Below, piece by piece: positions 6,741 through 13,940 of a stretch of DNA of 19,829 bases. How positions within the stretch are numbered: the first letter of the stretch is position 1; each line of letters starts with the position of its first letter. Made by a program: the position numbers and the translations under genes. The DNA lies in NCBI GenBank assembly GCA_046263055.1, contig JBHELO010000088.1, forward strand, positions 1 to 19,829, read 5' to 3'. The DNA is from DATAQC01 sp046263055 (GTDB lineage: Bacteria; Actinomycetota; Acidimicrobiia; Acidimicrobiales; AC-14). Under the pieces are notes generated by a model. That model searched no databases. It saw only the letters and a program-made list of their open reading frames with translations, and had not been told where the DNA came from.

Positions 6741-8111
6741 GTGACCCGCCGCATCACCTTCACCATGGTCGGCGTGGTGGCCGGCGCCCTGCTGGTGGCC
6801 AGCGTGGTCACCCTGCTCCTGTCCCAGCTCGCCGACCGCCGCCACACCCGCAGCGAGCTGGCCGGCCAGGCGTCGCGGCTGGCCACGTCGGTGGACGCGG
6901 TGCAGACCCGGCCCGTGCTGGCGGCGGTGGGCGCCGCCCTCAAGTTGGAGGGCGAGGCCATCGTTGTCTTCGGGCCGGCCGGCAACCGCAACGGCGCCCT
7001 GCCCGACGGGGTCACCGCCACCGACCTGCACGTGGCCGCCCTCCGGGCCGGGCGCACGGTGACCGGCGCCCACGGCCGCCTGGTCTACGCCGCCGCCCCG
7101 GCCACCTTCGCCCGGGCCCCCAACCAGCTCCTGGTGGTCGTGCTCACCCGCCGTCTGGGCGCGGGCCGGGGGGTGGGGCCCCTGGTGCTGCTGGTGGGGG
7201 CCGTCACCCTGGCGGTGGCGGCCGCCATCGCCGCCAGCCTGGGCCGCCGCCTGATCCGCCCACTGCGGGAGGCCGAGCAGGCCACCCGGCGCATCGCCGC
7301 CGGCGACCTGGCGGCGCGCGTCCCCGTCCACCCCTCCGACGGCGAGGATCTGGCCGGCCTGGCCGAGTCCATCAACGCGATGGCCGCCGGCCTCGAGCGG
7401 TCACGAGGCATGGAGCGCCAGTTCCTCCTGTCGGTCTCCCATGACCTCCGCACCCCGCTCACGTCCATCCGGGGCTACGCCGAGGCCCTGGCCGACCGGA
7501 GGGTGGCCGACCCCGCCCAGGCGGCGTCGGTCGTGCTCTCCGAGGCCCGCCGGCTCGAGCGCCTGGTGGCCGACCTGCTGGAGCTGGCCAAGTTGGGGAC
7601 CGGGCGGTTCAGCCTGGACGTGCGCCGCACCGACGTGGCCGAGGTGGTGGGCGAGACCGCGGGCGGCTTCCTGCCCGCCGCCGAGGAGGCGGGGGTGGCG
7701 CTGGGCGTCGGCGTCCCTGCCCGGGGCCACCTGGCGGTGGCCGCCGACCCCGACCGCCTGGCCCAGGTGGTGGCCAACCTGGTGGAGAACGCCCTCAAGT
7801 TCGCCGGCACCCGCATCCAGGTGGGCGCCGGCCCGGCACCTGCCGCCGGGTCGCCGCCGACCGGGGGCGACGGTGACACGGCGGTGGTGGTGTGGGTGGA
7901 CGACGACGGCCCGGGCATGACGGCCGGCGACCTGGCCCACGCCTTCCAGCCGTTCTGGCAGTCCAGCCGGTCGCCCAGCCGCCAGGTGGGCACCGGCCTG
8001 GGCCTGGCCATCGTGGCCGAGCTGGTCGAGGCCATGGGGGGCTCGGTCCGGGCCGAGCCCGGACCCGGCGGCGGGACCCGGGTGGTGGTGACCCTGCGGC
8101 CCTGGCGCTGA
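6741..8111 (+). CDS. sensor histidine kinase, HAMP type
   Basis: A membrane sensor that autophosphorylates and passes phosphate to the adjacent regulator. From GTG 6741 (456 residues), transmembrane helix 1 is about 7-29. An extracytoplasmic segment of ~115 residues follows, then transmembrane helix 2 (about 146-167), HAMP (about 168-220), and the dimerisation helix with phospho-His234 in SVSHDLRTPLTSIRG. The ATP-binding domain has the N box NLVENALKF (346-354), G1 DDDGPGM (387-393), F box FQPFW and G2 GTGLGLAI (417-424). All key residues are intact. The sensor segment has no domain I recognise. An AGGGG run about ten bases upstream may be the ribosome site. The gene is convergent with the lipoprotein gene 23 bases downstream. 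Confidence 0.95.
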   Translation: MTRRITFTMVGVVAGALLVASVVTLLLSQLADRRHTRSELAGQASRLATSVDAVQTRPVLAAVGAALKLEGEAIVVFGPAGNRNGALPDGVTATDLHVAALRAGRTVTGAHGRLVYAAAPATFARAPNQLLVVVLTRRLGAGRGVGPLVLLVGAVTLAVAAAIAASLGRRLIRPLREAEQATRRIAAGDLAARVPVHPSDGEDLAGLAESINAMAAGLERSRGMERQFLLSVSHDLRTPLTSIRGYAEALADRRVADPAQAASVVLSEARRLERLVADLLELAKLGTGRFSLDVRRTDVAEVVGETAGGFLPAAEEAGVALGVGVPARGHLAVAADPDRLAQVVANLVENALKFAGTRIQVGAGPAPAAGSPPTGGDGDTAVVVWVDDDGPGMTAGDLAHAFQPFWQSSRSPSRQVGTGLGLAIVAELVEAMGGSVRAEPGPGGGTRVVVTLRPWR

Positions 8112-8121
8112 CGCCGCCTCC

Positions 8122-8134
8122 CGAACCGGGTTCG
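8122..8134. terminator. short hairpin between convergent genes (weak bidirectional terminator candidate)
   Basis: CGAAC-CGG-GTTCG is a 5-bp stem with a 3-base loop. It fills half of the 23-base gap between the kinase stop and the lipoprotein stop. The position suits a shared terminator, but the stem is short and neither side has a T-run. Confidence 0.25.
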
Positions 8135-8938
8135 TCAGCGGGCGGCGCAGGCCGGGAGGGCGAGCGCCTGGCGGACGGTGGCCACCGTGGCCACGCCGGA
8201 GACCGGCCCGGCGGCCGTGCAGCTCACCACGAAGCCGGCATTGCCCGACCCGTCGGTGAGCGCGGTGTCCGGCGAACCGAGGGTGATGGGGCCGCTCAGC
8301 GCCACCTGGACGAGGGCGCCGGGCCGCCCGCCGGCATGGAGGATGCCGTCGGCGTCGACCGCCCCGCTGGAGACGCCGACCACCAGGCTGGCGGGCTGGT
8401 TGACCACCGGCGGGTTGGGCGACACGGCGGCCACCAGGCTGGTGTCGCCATAGCGGTTCACGGTGAGGTTCACGGTGGCCGTCTGGGTGGCGACCACGAA
8501 GAGGAGGGTGGCGGTGACGGCGGCCAGGTCGGGGGGCCGCCAGGCTCGGATCCGGTAGCGCCCCCCGTTGAGGGAGTCGATCTCCCACTGCCCGCTGTTG
8601 CCGGACTGCAGGGTGGTTGCCGCCGCCCCGTCGCCCACCAGTCGCTCGACCCGGATGGTCGCCCCCGCCACCGGCCCGTCGGGGCCCACCACGGAGCCGA
8701 CGATTCGGGCCCCGCCGGGGCCCAGGCCGGCCGGCAGGGTGGTCACCGGCCGGGGGTTGCCGGCGACGGTGACGAGGCTGGTGGTGGGCGGCGGGGCGGT
8801 GGGAGGCGGCTCGGTGGTCACCGCCACGATGGTGGTGGTGGAGCGGGCCGCGCCCGACCCGCCACCCGTGCAGGCGGCGGTCACCAGGGCGGACAGCACG
8901 ACCATCACCGCCAGGGTCGCCCGGCGCCGGCCTGCCAC
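8135..8938 (-). CDS. secreted lipoprotein with two Ig-like/carboxypeptidase-regulatory-like domains
   Basis: From GTG 8938 (267 residues) the protein opens with a basic n-region (RRR), a hydrophobic stretch LAVMVVLSALVTAA and a lipobox ending at Cys23, so it should be lipid-anchored outside the membrane. A Thr/Pro/Val-rich linker follows (about 31-70). Residues about 77-135 (ARIVGSVVGPDGPVAGATIRV... QWEIDSLNGGRYRIRAW) resemble a carboxypeptidase-regulatory-like beta-sandwich. A second beta-rich part (about 165-267) contains Cys240 and Cys264, which could form a disulphide. An upstream GTG at 8971 would add 11 residues and start just before the ygfZ stop. No clear ribosome site favours either. 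It is the last gene of the hisI-trpE-ygfZ block. Its role is unknown, and it may be surface-exposed structural or ligand-binding. Confidence 0.75.
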   Translation of the reverse strand: MAGRRRATLAVMVVLSALVTAACTGGGSGAARSTTTIVAVTTEPPPTAPPPTTSLVTVAGNPRPVTTLPAGLGPGGARIVGSVVGPDGPVAGATIRVERLVGDGAAATTLQSGNSGQWEIDSLNGGRYRIRAWRPPDLAAVTATLLFVVATQTATVNLTVNRYGDTSLVAAVSPNPPVVNQPASLVVGVSSGAVDADGILHAGGRPGALVQVALSGPITLGSPDTALTDGSGNAGFVVSCTAAGPVSGVATVATVRQALALPACAAR

Positions 8939-8976
8939 CGGGAGGCGGGCCCGCGCCGAGCACCCGGCCACCGGGG

Positions 8977-9891
8977 TCAGGGGCCGAGCGGGAGGGCCTC
9001 GACCCGGGCATGCGCCGAGCCGCCCTCCCATCCCACCTCCACCTCGGCCGGCGGGGTCACGGCCCGGCCCACGTAGGCCAGGGCGACGGTTCGGGTCGGC
9101 GACCGGGCCACGCTGGTCAGCAGACCGACGTCCTTGCCACCCGCCTTCAGGGCGGCGCCCGAGGGGGGCACCTCGCCGTCAACGACCACCGCCCGCAGGC
9201 GGCGGGGCACGTTGCCGCCGCGGGAATCGATGCGGGCCACCAGCTCCTGGCCCGTGTAGCAGCCCTTGGTGAAGCTCACGGCGGCGTCCACCACCCCGGC
9301 CTCGGCCGGGATCGTTCGCTCGTCCAGCTCGGCTCCCATCACCGGGATGCCGGCCTCGATGCGCGCCGCCTCCCACGCCGCCCGCGGGCAGGCCACCACT
9401 CCGGGCGGGACGGCCGGCGCCTCCCCCAGCAGGTCGACACCCGGGAGGCCGGCCCAATCGGCGGTCGCCGTCAGGAGGTTCCGGTGGCCGTCGCCGTCGG
9501 CGGCCGCCGCGTCGTGGGCGCGGGGGCCACGCACGGCCACGCAGCGCCAGGCCAGCGGCTCCAGGTCGCACTTCACCCGCAGCTTGTAGCGCGACAGGCG
9601 TTCGACCACGGCCGAGCCCCATCCGCCGTCGGTGTCGAGCACGAAGTCGTCGCCCGCCCGCCGGGTCACCCGCAGCAGGGCCACCACCTTGCCCTGGGGC
9701 TGGAGCAGCAGGGCCCACGCCGACCCGCCGGCGGGGATGGCGGCCACGTCCTGGGACAGCTGGCCCTGGAGGAACCGCTCGGCGTCCGGGCCGGTGGCCG
9801 CCACCGCGTCACGGGGCAGGTCCACGGCGGCGGCGGAGGTGTGCAAGGCCTCGTAGCCGGCAACCACGTCGGGTGTGAGGGGCTCAGGCAC
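8977..9891 (-). CDS. ygfZ: folate-binding YgfZ/GcvT-like protein (Fe-S maintenance)
   Basis: YgfZ-family proteins bind folate and help assemble or repair iron-sulfur enzymes in the cytoplasm. They resemble the glycine-cleavage T-protein. The 304-residue product has the family signature KGCYTGQE (209-216) with the conserved Cys211, followed by VARIDSRG. The N-terminal part contains the GcvT-like segments AERFLQGQLSQDV (37-49) and ALLLQPQGKVVALLRV. The length is normal. The GTG start overlaps the trpE stop by eight bases, so it is in the same transcript as trpE. The overlap with trp genes gives no evidence of a specific role in tryptophan synthesis. The nth gene in this window encodes an Fe-S protein, but it is distant and separately transcribed. 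Confidence 0.92.
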   Translation of the reverse strand: MPEPLTPDVVAGYEALHTSAAAVDLPRDAVAATGPDAERFLQGQLSQDVAAIPAGGSAWALLLQPQGKVVALLRVTRRAGDDFVLDTDGGWGSAVVERLSRYKLRVKCDLEPLAWRCVAVRGPRAHDAAAADGDGHRNLLTATADWAGLPGVDLLGEAPAVPPGVVACPRAAWEAARIEAGIPVMGAELDERTIPAEAGVVDAAVSFTKGCYTGQELVARIDSRGGNVPRRLRAVVVDGEVPPSGAALKAGGKDVGLLTSVARSPTRTVALAYVGRAVTPPAEVEVGWEGGSAHARVEALPLGP

Positions 9892-11407
9892 CGGCGGCCA
9901 CCCCCGCCGCCGCCGCTCGCATGCGCCGGGCGGCCGGCACCGCCGCCAGCAGGGCGGCCGCTTTGCTGCGGCACTCCTCCTCCTCGGCCGCGGGGTCGCT
10001 GTCGGCCAGGATGCCCGCCCCCGCCTGCACCGACGCCCGCCCGTCGGGCGCCACCACCATGGTGCGGATGGTGATGGCCGTGTCCAGGTTCCCGGAGAAG
10101 TCGAAGTACCCGACCACGCCGGCGTAGGGCCCCCGCTTGGTGGGCTCCAGGTCGTCGATGACCTGCATGGCGCGGACCTTGGGCGCCCCCGACACCGTTC
10201 CCGCCGGCAGTGTGGCCCGCAGCACGTCGATGGGCCCGCAGCCGGCCCGCAGCCGGCCCGAGACTTGCGACGTCAGGTGCATCACATGGCTGTAGCGCTC
10301 GAGGGTCATGAGCTCGTCCACCACCTCGGTGCCGAAGTCCACCACCCGGCCGACGTCGTTGCGGGCCAGGTCCACCAGCATGACGTGCTCGGCGACCTCC
10401 TTGGGGTGCTCGGCCAGCTCCCCCGCCAGGTGCCGGTCCTCCTCCTCGGTGCGGCCGCGCCGTCGGGTCCCGGCGATGGGCCGCGACACCACGGTCCCGT
10501 CTCGCAGCTGCACCATGGGCTCGGGCGACGACCCCACCACCGTGACCGCCGGATGGCGCAGGAAGTACATGTAGGGGCTGGGGTTGACCTGGCGCAGGAC
10601 CCGGTAGACGTCGAAGGGGTCGGCGCCCAGGTCGAGGTCGAAGCGCTGGGACAGCACGACCTGGAAGACGTCGCCGGCCAGGATGTGCTCCTTGGCCGCC
10701 GCCACCGCGTCCCGGTAGGACGCGGGGCTGACGGTGGACCGGACCTCGGGCAGCGGGTCGTCGGGGGACGGGGGTGCCACCGCCACGTAGGGCAGAGGCC
10801 GGCCCAGGTCGGCGGCCAGCTCTCCCACCCGCCGCCCGGCCCGGTCGTAGGCGGCGTCGAGCTCGGACGGGGAGGCGCCCGGGGCCACCACCACGTTGTC
10901 GATCAGGTACACCCGCTGGCGCCAGTGGTCGAAGGCGGCCAGCTGCCCGATGACCGACAGCACGGCGTCGGGGTAGCCGAGGTCGTCGGGCGGCACGTCG
11001 GGCAGGCGCTCCACCTCCCGGACGACGTCGTAGCCCAGGTAGCCCACCACGCCACCGTGCAGCGGCGGCAGGTCGGCCAGCACGGGCGAGCGGTAGGCAC
11101 CGAGGAGCCCGTGGACGGCGGCCAGCACGCCGCCGTCCAGGGGGATGCCGGCGGGGAGGCGGCCCTCCACCGACATGCGCCCGCCGCTCGACACGAGCAC
11201 CGACGACGGCTCCCGGCCGGCGAAGGAGAAGCGCCCCCAGCGGTCGCCGTGCTCCACCGACTCGAGCAGGAACCCGGGGCCGTCACCGGCCAGCTTGAGG
11301 AAGGCGGAGACGGGCGTCTCCAGGTCGGCCACCAGCTCCCGCCACACCGGGACCACGGTGTGGTCGGCGGCCAGCCGCCCGAACTCAGCCCTGGTCGGCC
11401 GCAGCAC
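9884..11407 (-). CDS. trpE: anthranilate synthase component I
   Basis: TrpE makes anthranilate from chorismate, using ammonia from the TrpG partner. The 507-residue product has the feedback-inhibition motif LLESVE (47-52), the ADC/anthranilate synthase core NPSPYMYFLR (275-284), PIAGTRRRG (310-318), DLARND (346-351), and the Mg-binding end GAGILADSDP (463-472). The LLES motif supports TrpE rather than PabB or a salicylate synthase, and predicts allosteric inhibition by tryptophan. The GTG start lies inside the end of hisI (23-base overlap), so histidine and tryptophan genes share a transcript here. trpG and trpD are not in the window. A 28-base stretch at 10233-10260 is a short 11-bp tandem repeat (two and a half copies) within coding sequence. 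Confidence 0.96.
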   Translation of the reverse strand: MLRPTRAEFGRLAADHTVVPVWRELVADLETPVSAFLKLAGDGPGFLLESVEHGDRWGRFSFAGREPSSVLVSSGGRMSVEGRLPAGIPLDGGVLAAVHGLLGAYRSPVLADLPPLHGGVVGYLGYDVVREVERLPDVPPDDLGYPDAVLSVIGQLAAFDHWRQRVYLIDNVVVAPGASPSELDAAYDRAGRRVGELAADLGRPLPYVAVAPPSPDDPLPEVRSTVSPASYRDAVAAAKEHILAGDVFQVVLSQRFDLDLGADPFDVYRVLRQVNPSPYMYFLRHPAVTVVGSSPEPMVQLRDGTVVSRPIAGTRRRGRTEEEDRHLAGELAEHPKEVAEHVMLVDLARNDVGRVVDFGTEVVDELMTLERYSHVMHLTSQVSGRLRAGCGPIDVLRATLPAGTVSGAPKVRAMQVIDDLEPTKRGPYAGVVGYFDFSGNLDTAITIRTMVVAPDGRASVQAGAGILADSDPAAEEEECRSKAAALLAAVPAARRMRAAAAGVAAGA

Positions 11408-11804
11408 CCGACGCGCCGAACGCCCGGTAGAAGCACGTGCGCTCCCCGGTGTGGCAGGCCCCCCTGCCCTCTTGCTCGACCACCACCAGCAGGGCGTCGG
11501 CGTCGCAGTCGTAGTACGCCTTCCGTACCCACTGGCGGTCGCCCGAGGTCTCGCCCTTGCACCAGAGCTCCTGGCGCGACCGGCTCCAGAACCATGTCCG
11601 GCCCGTCTCCAGGGTGCGGCGCAGAGCCTCCTCGTTCATCCATGCCAGCATCAGCACCGCCCCGGTGCCCTGCTCCTGGACGATGGCCGGCACCAGGCCC
11701 CGCTCGTCGAAGGCGACGGCGGCCAGCTCGGCGGGCACGGCGGCGATCGGGGTGCCGGCGACGGGGGTGCCGGCGACGGGGGTGGAGGTGGTCACCGCCC
11801 TCAT
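11385..11804 (-). CDS. hisI: phosphoribosyl-AMP cyclohydrolase
   Basis: HisI opens the adenine ring of PR-AMP, the third step of histidine synthesis. Only the cyclohydrolase domain is present; there is no HisE pyrophosphohydrolase fusion. Counting from ATG 11804 (139 residues), LAWMNEEAL (53-61), WFWSRSRQELWCKGETSG (71-88), YYDCDADALL with Cys100 and three aspartates, and CHTGERTCFYR with Cys117 and Cys124 are the family's zinc and magnesium ligands. The first ~22 residues are a low-complexity tail encoded by a 15-bp tandem repeat. A GTG at 11795 is an equally good start: a TACCAT box, which overlaps the ATG, ends seven bases before it. trpE begins inside its 3' end. Confidence 0.93.
   Translation of the reverse strand: MRAVTTSTPVAGTPVAGTPIAAVPAELAAVAFDERGLVPAIVQEQGTGAVLMLAWMNEEALRRTLETGRTWFWSRSRQELWCKGETSGDRQWVRKAYYDCDADALLVVVEQEGRGACHTGERTCFYRAFGASGAAADQG
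11751..11780. repeat. two 15-bp tandem repeats in the 5' end of hisI
   Basis: GGTGCCGGCGACGGG occurs twice without a gap (11751-11765 and 11766-11780), with the first four bases of a third copy following. Fifteen bases equal five codons, giving the protein repeat PVAGT in the disordered N-terminal tail of HisI. A unit gain or loss would stay in frame. It is unlikely to affect catalysis. Confidence 0.8.
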
Positions 11805-11808
11805 GGTA
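11803..11808 (-). promoter_or_regulatory. -10-like box TACCAT before the alternative hisI start
   Basis: On the minus strand TACCAT is followed by seven bases (GAGGGCG) and GTG at 11795, in frame with hisI. The layout matches the leaderless promoters at trpC, hisD and fabH. If real, the annotated ATG at 11804 is part of the promoter and not the start codon. Confidence 0.4.
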
Positions 11809-11878
11809 GGCGGGCGGCAGCCGGACCGAGCCGGATCGACCGCCGCCAGGAGTCCGCGGTACGACGGGCCCGGTCCTT

Positions 11879-11884
11879 TAGCCT
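11879..11884 (+). promoter_or_regulatory. -10 box TAGCCT of a probable leaderless promoter for the helical-repeat gene
   Basis: TAGCCT, six bases (GGCGCC), then the ATG at 11891. It has the same hexamer and spacing as trpC. It lies 71 bases from the oppositely directed TACCAT box of hisI, so 11805-11890 appears to be a compact divergent promoter region. No clear -35 or operator palindrome is visible. Confidence 0.5.
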
Positions 11885-11890
11885 GGCGCC

Positions 11891-13186
11891 ATGGGAGAGG
11901 CCCTCGACCTGCCAAGGGACGAGCCCGGGACCGGCGCCGGTCCCGTGCCCCCCCATCCGGGCGACACCGCCACTCACCGCGGTGCCGGCGGACCGGCGGG
12001 CGCCCCCCGCGTCTCGGACGAGCTGCTGCGCCTGGTGAGCCTGGCCAACGCCCTTCTGGCCGACCTGACGGTGGCCGACCCCCGGGCGGGCTCGCCCGCC
12101 ACCTCTCCCGGATGCCTGCCGGGCCGGGCCGCCGACCAGGACCGGCCCGTCCCGCTCTCCACCGCCCGGCTTCGCCGCCAGCTGGGCGTCGTCCGGGACC
12201 TGGCCGCCGGTGCCACCGGCGCCCTCGCCGGTGCCGAGGAGCGGGTGGCGGCGGCCCGGGCCTCGGCCGGGGAGCTGCTGGCGTCGGCCCGGGCCGACGC
12301 CGTCCGCACGTCGGCGACGGCCGCCGCGGAGGCGGCCCAACGGCGGGCGGCCACCGACGCCTACGTCCTGCGCACCCGCCGGGCCGCCGAGGCGGCCGCC
12401 ACCGCCGTCCTGGCCGAGGCGGCCGACCGGGCCGCCATGGTGATGGCCGGCGGCCGGGCCCGCGCCGACGAGCTGCTCGACGCCGCCGCCGCCGAGGCCG
12501 GGGCGTGGCTCGAGGAGGCCGACGAGGAGGCGGCCGGGCTACTGGACGAGGCGGACGCCGAGGCCGCCCGCCTGCTCCAGGAGGCGGACGACGACGCGGG
12601 CCGCCTGCTGGGGGAAGCAGTGGCCCATGCCGTTCGGCTGCGGTCGGAGGCCGAGGTGGACGCCGCCGAGACCGCCAGCCGGGCCCAGGCCATGCTGGGC
12701 GACGCCCACCTCCGGGCCGAGCGGCTGGCGGCCGACGCCGACGGCCTCCGGGCGCGGGTGCTGTCCGATGCGGCCACGGAGTCGAGCCGAATGGTGGACC
12801 ACGCCGGGGAGGAGGCCGCCCGCCTCATGGCCGAGGCCGCCGCCGAGGCGGCGCGGTTTCACGACGAGGTCGAGCGCCAGGTCGCGGACTTGGTGCTCGA
12901 CGCCGAGGCGCGGGCCGCCGAGGTCCTGGCCGACGCTACCGACCGGGCTCGGGAGCTGCGGGCCATCGCCCAGGCGGGCCGGGCCCCGGGCTCAGGGCTG
13001 GCCGCCGGGAACACCGGTCCGGGCCCCGGAGCGGCGAGTGACGCGGCGCCCGACGGGGTCGTCGGTGCGGCACCCGGGCACCCGCCGCCCGGGCGAGTGG
13101 GGCTCGTCGCCCGCCTGCGTCGCTGCCTCGGGGGCGGGCGCCGCCGGTCTTCCCTCGCCGGCGCCGTCAGACCGGACGGACGGTGA
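11891..13186 (+). CDS. Ala/Glu-rich helical protein with 11-residue repeats (unrecognised)
   Basis: A 431-residue protein I cannot assign to a family. Residues 1-85 are mostly Pro/Gly-rich with a short helix (41-61, SDELLRLVSLANALLADLTV). Residues about 90-360 have no proline and are dominated by Ala, Glu, Asp and Arg, so one very long helix or coiled coil is expected. Within it, exact 11-residue units run EADEEAAGLLD (209-219), EADAEAARLLQ (220-230), EADDDAGRLLG (231-241), EAVAHAVRLRS (242-252), EAEVDAAETAS (253-263). The C-terminal tail is Gly/Pro-rich and then basic (401-420). There is no signal peptide or membrane helix. The look recalls DivIVA-like or ATP-synthase-b-like rods, but no diagnostic motif is present. 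It is convergent with hisF, overlapping its end by 20 bases, and divergent from hisI. Confidence 0.8.
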   Translation: MGEALDLPRDEPGTGAGPVPPHPGDTATHRGAGGPAGAPRVSDELLRLVSLANALLADLTVADPRAGSPATSPGCLPGRAADQDRPVPLSTARLRRQLGVVRDLAAGATGALAGAEERVAAARASAGELLASARADAVRTSATAAAEAAQRRAATDAYVLRTRRAAEAAATAVLAEAADRAAMVMAGGRARADELLDAAAAEAGAWLEEADEEAAGLLDEADAEAARLLQEADDDAGRLLGEAVAHAVRLRSEAEVDAAETASRAQAMLGDAHLRAERLAADADGLRARVLSDAATESSRMVDHAGEEAARLMAEAAAEAARFHDEVERQVADLVLDAEARAAEVLADATDRARELRAIAQAGRAPGSGLAAGNTGPGPGAASDAAPDGVVGAAPGHPPPGRVGLVARLRRCLGGGRRRSSLAGAVRPDGR

Positions 13187-13940
13187 GCCCGGCGGCCGTG
13201 AGCCGCTCCTTGGCCTGGCCGATCGTGGCCTCGCCGAAGTGGAAGATGGACGCTGCCAGCAGCCCGTCGGCCCCTCCCTCGAGGGCCCCGTCCACCAGGT
13301 GGTCGAGCGACCCCACGCCGCCGCTGGCGATGACCGGCACACCCACCGCCGACGTCACCGCCCGGGTGAGCTCCAGGTCGTAGCCGTCCCGGGTGCCATC
13401 GCGGTCCATGGACGTGAGCAGGATCTCCCCTGCGCCCCGCCGTTCGCACTCGGCGGCCCACGCCACCGCGTCGAGGCCGGTGGCCCGCCGGCCCCCGTGG
13501 GTGAAGACCTCGAAGGCCCCGCCGGCGCCGGGAGCGGTGGACCGGCGGGCGTCGACGGCCACCACCACGCACTGGGCTCCGAACTCCCGGGACAGCTCGC
13601 CGACCAGGTCTGGGTTCGCTACCGCCGCCGTGTTCACGCCCACCTTGTCGGCCCCGGCCCGAAGGAGGGCCCGGGCGTCGGCCGGGGCGCGCACCCCCCC
13701 GCCCACGGTGAAGGGGATGAAGACCTGCTCGGCCACCCGGGCCGCCACGTCCACCATGGTGGCCCGGGCGCCGGAGGAGGCGGTGATGTCGAGGAACACC
13801 AACTCGTCGGCCCCCTCGGCGTCGTAGCGGGCGGCCAGGGCCACTGGGTCCCCGGCGTCCACCAGGTCCACGAACTGCACGCCCTTCACCACCCGGGCGG
13901 CGTCCACGTCCAGGCAGGGGATCACCCGGATGCTGCGCAC
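13167..13940 (-). CDS. hisF: imidazole glycerol phosphate synthase, cyclase subunit
   Basis: HisF uses ammonia from HisH to convert PRFAR to imidazole glycerol phosphate and AICAR. The 257-residue TIM barrel has RVIPCLDV with catalytic Asp11, VVKGVQF (17-23), FTVGGGVR (77-84), ADKVGVNTAAV (97-107), the second catalytic residue Asp130 in VVVAVD, and VIASGGVGS. GTG 13940 gives the normal five to six residues before IPCLDV and overlaps hisA by 19 bases. A GTG at 13925 would give a GTGA overlap but would start inside the first beta-strand, so I reject it. The 3' end overlaps the convergent helical-repeat gene by 20 bases. Confidence 0.96.
   Translation of the reverse strand: MRSIRVIPCLDVDAARVVKGVQFVDLVDAGDPVALAARYDAEGADELVFLDITASSGARATMVDVAARVAEQVFIPFTVGGGVRAPADARALLRAGADKVGVNTAAVANPDLVGELSREFGAQCVVVAVDARRSTAPGAGGAFEVFTHGGRRATGLDAVAWAAECERRGAGEILLTSMDRDGTRDGYDLELTRAVTSAVGVPVIASGGVGSLDHLVDGALEGGADGLLAASIFHFGEATIGQAKERLTAAGLTVRPV

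Noticed and set aside
10233..10260. 11-bp tandem repeat in trpE
   Set aside because: Short, within conserved coding sequence and explained by G+C-rich codons; no sign of function.
13923..13925. GTG at 13925 as the hisF start (would give a GTGA overlap with hisA)
   Set aside because: It would begin inside the first beta-strand (VIPCLDV); GTG 13940 gives the usual N-terminus.
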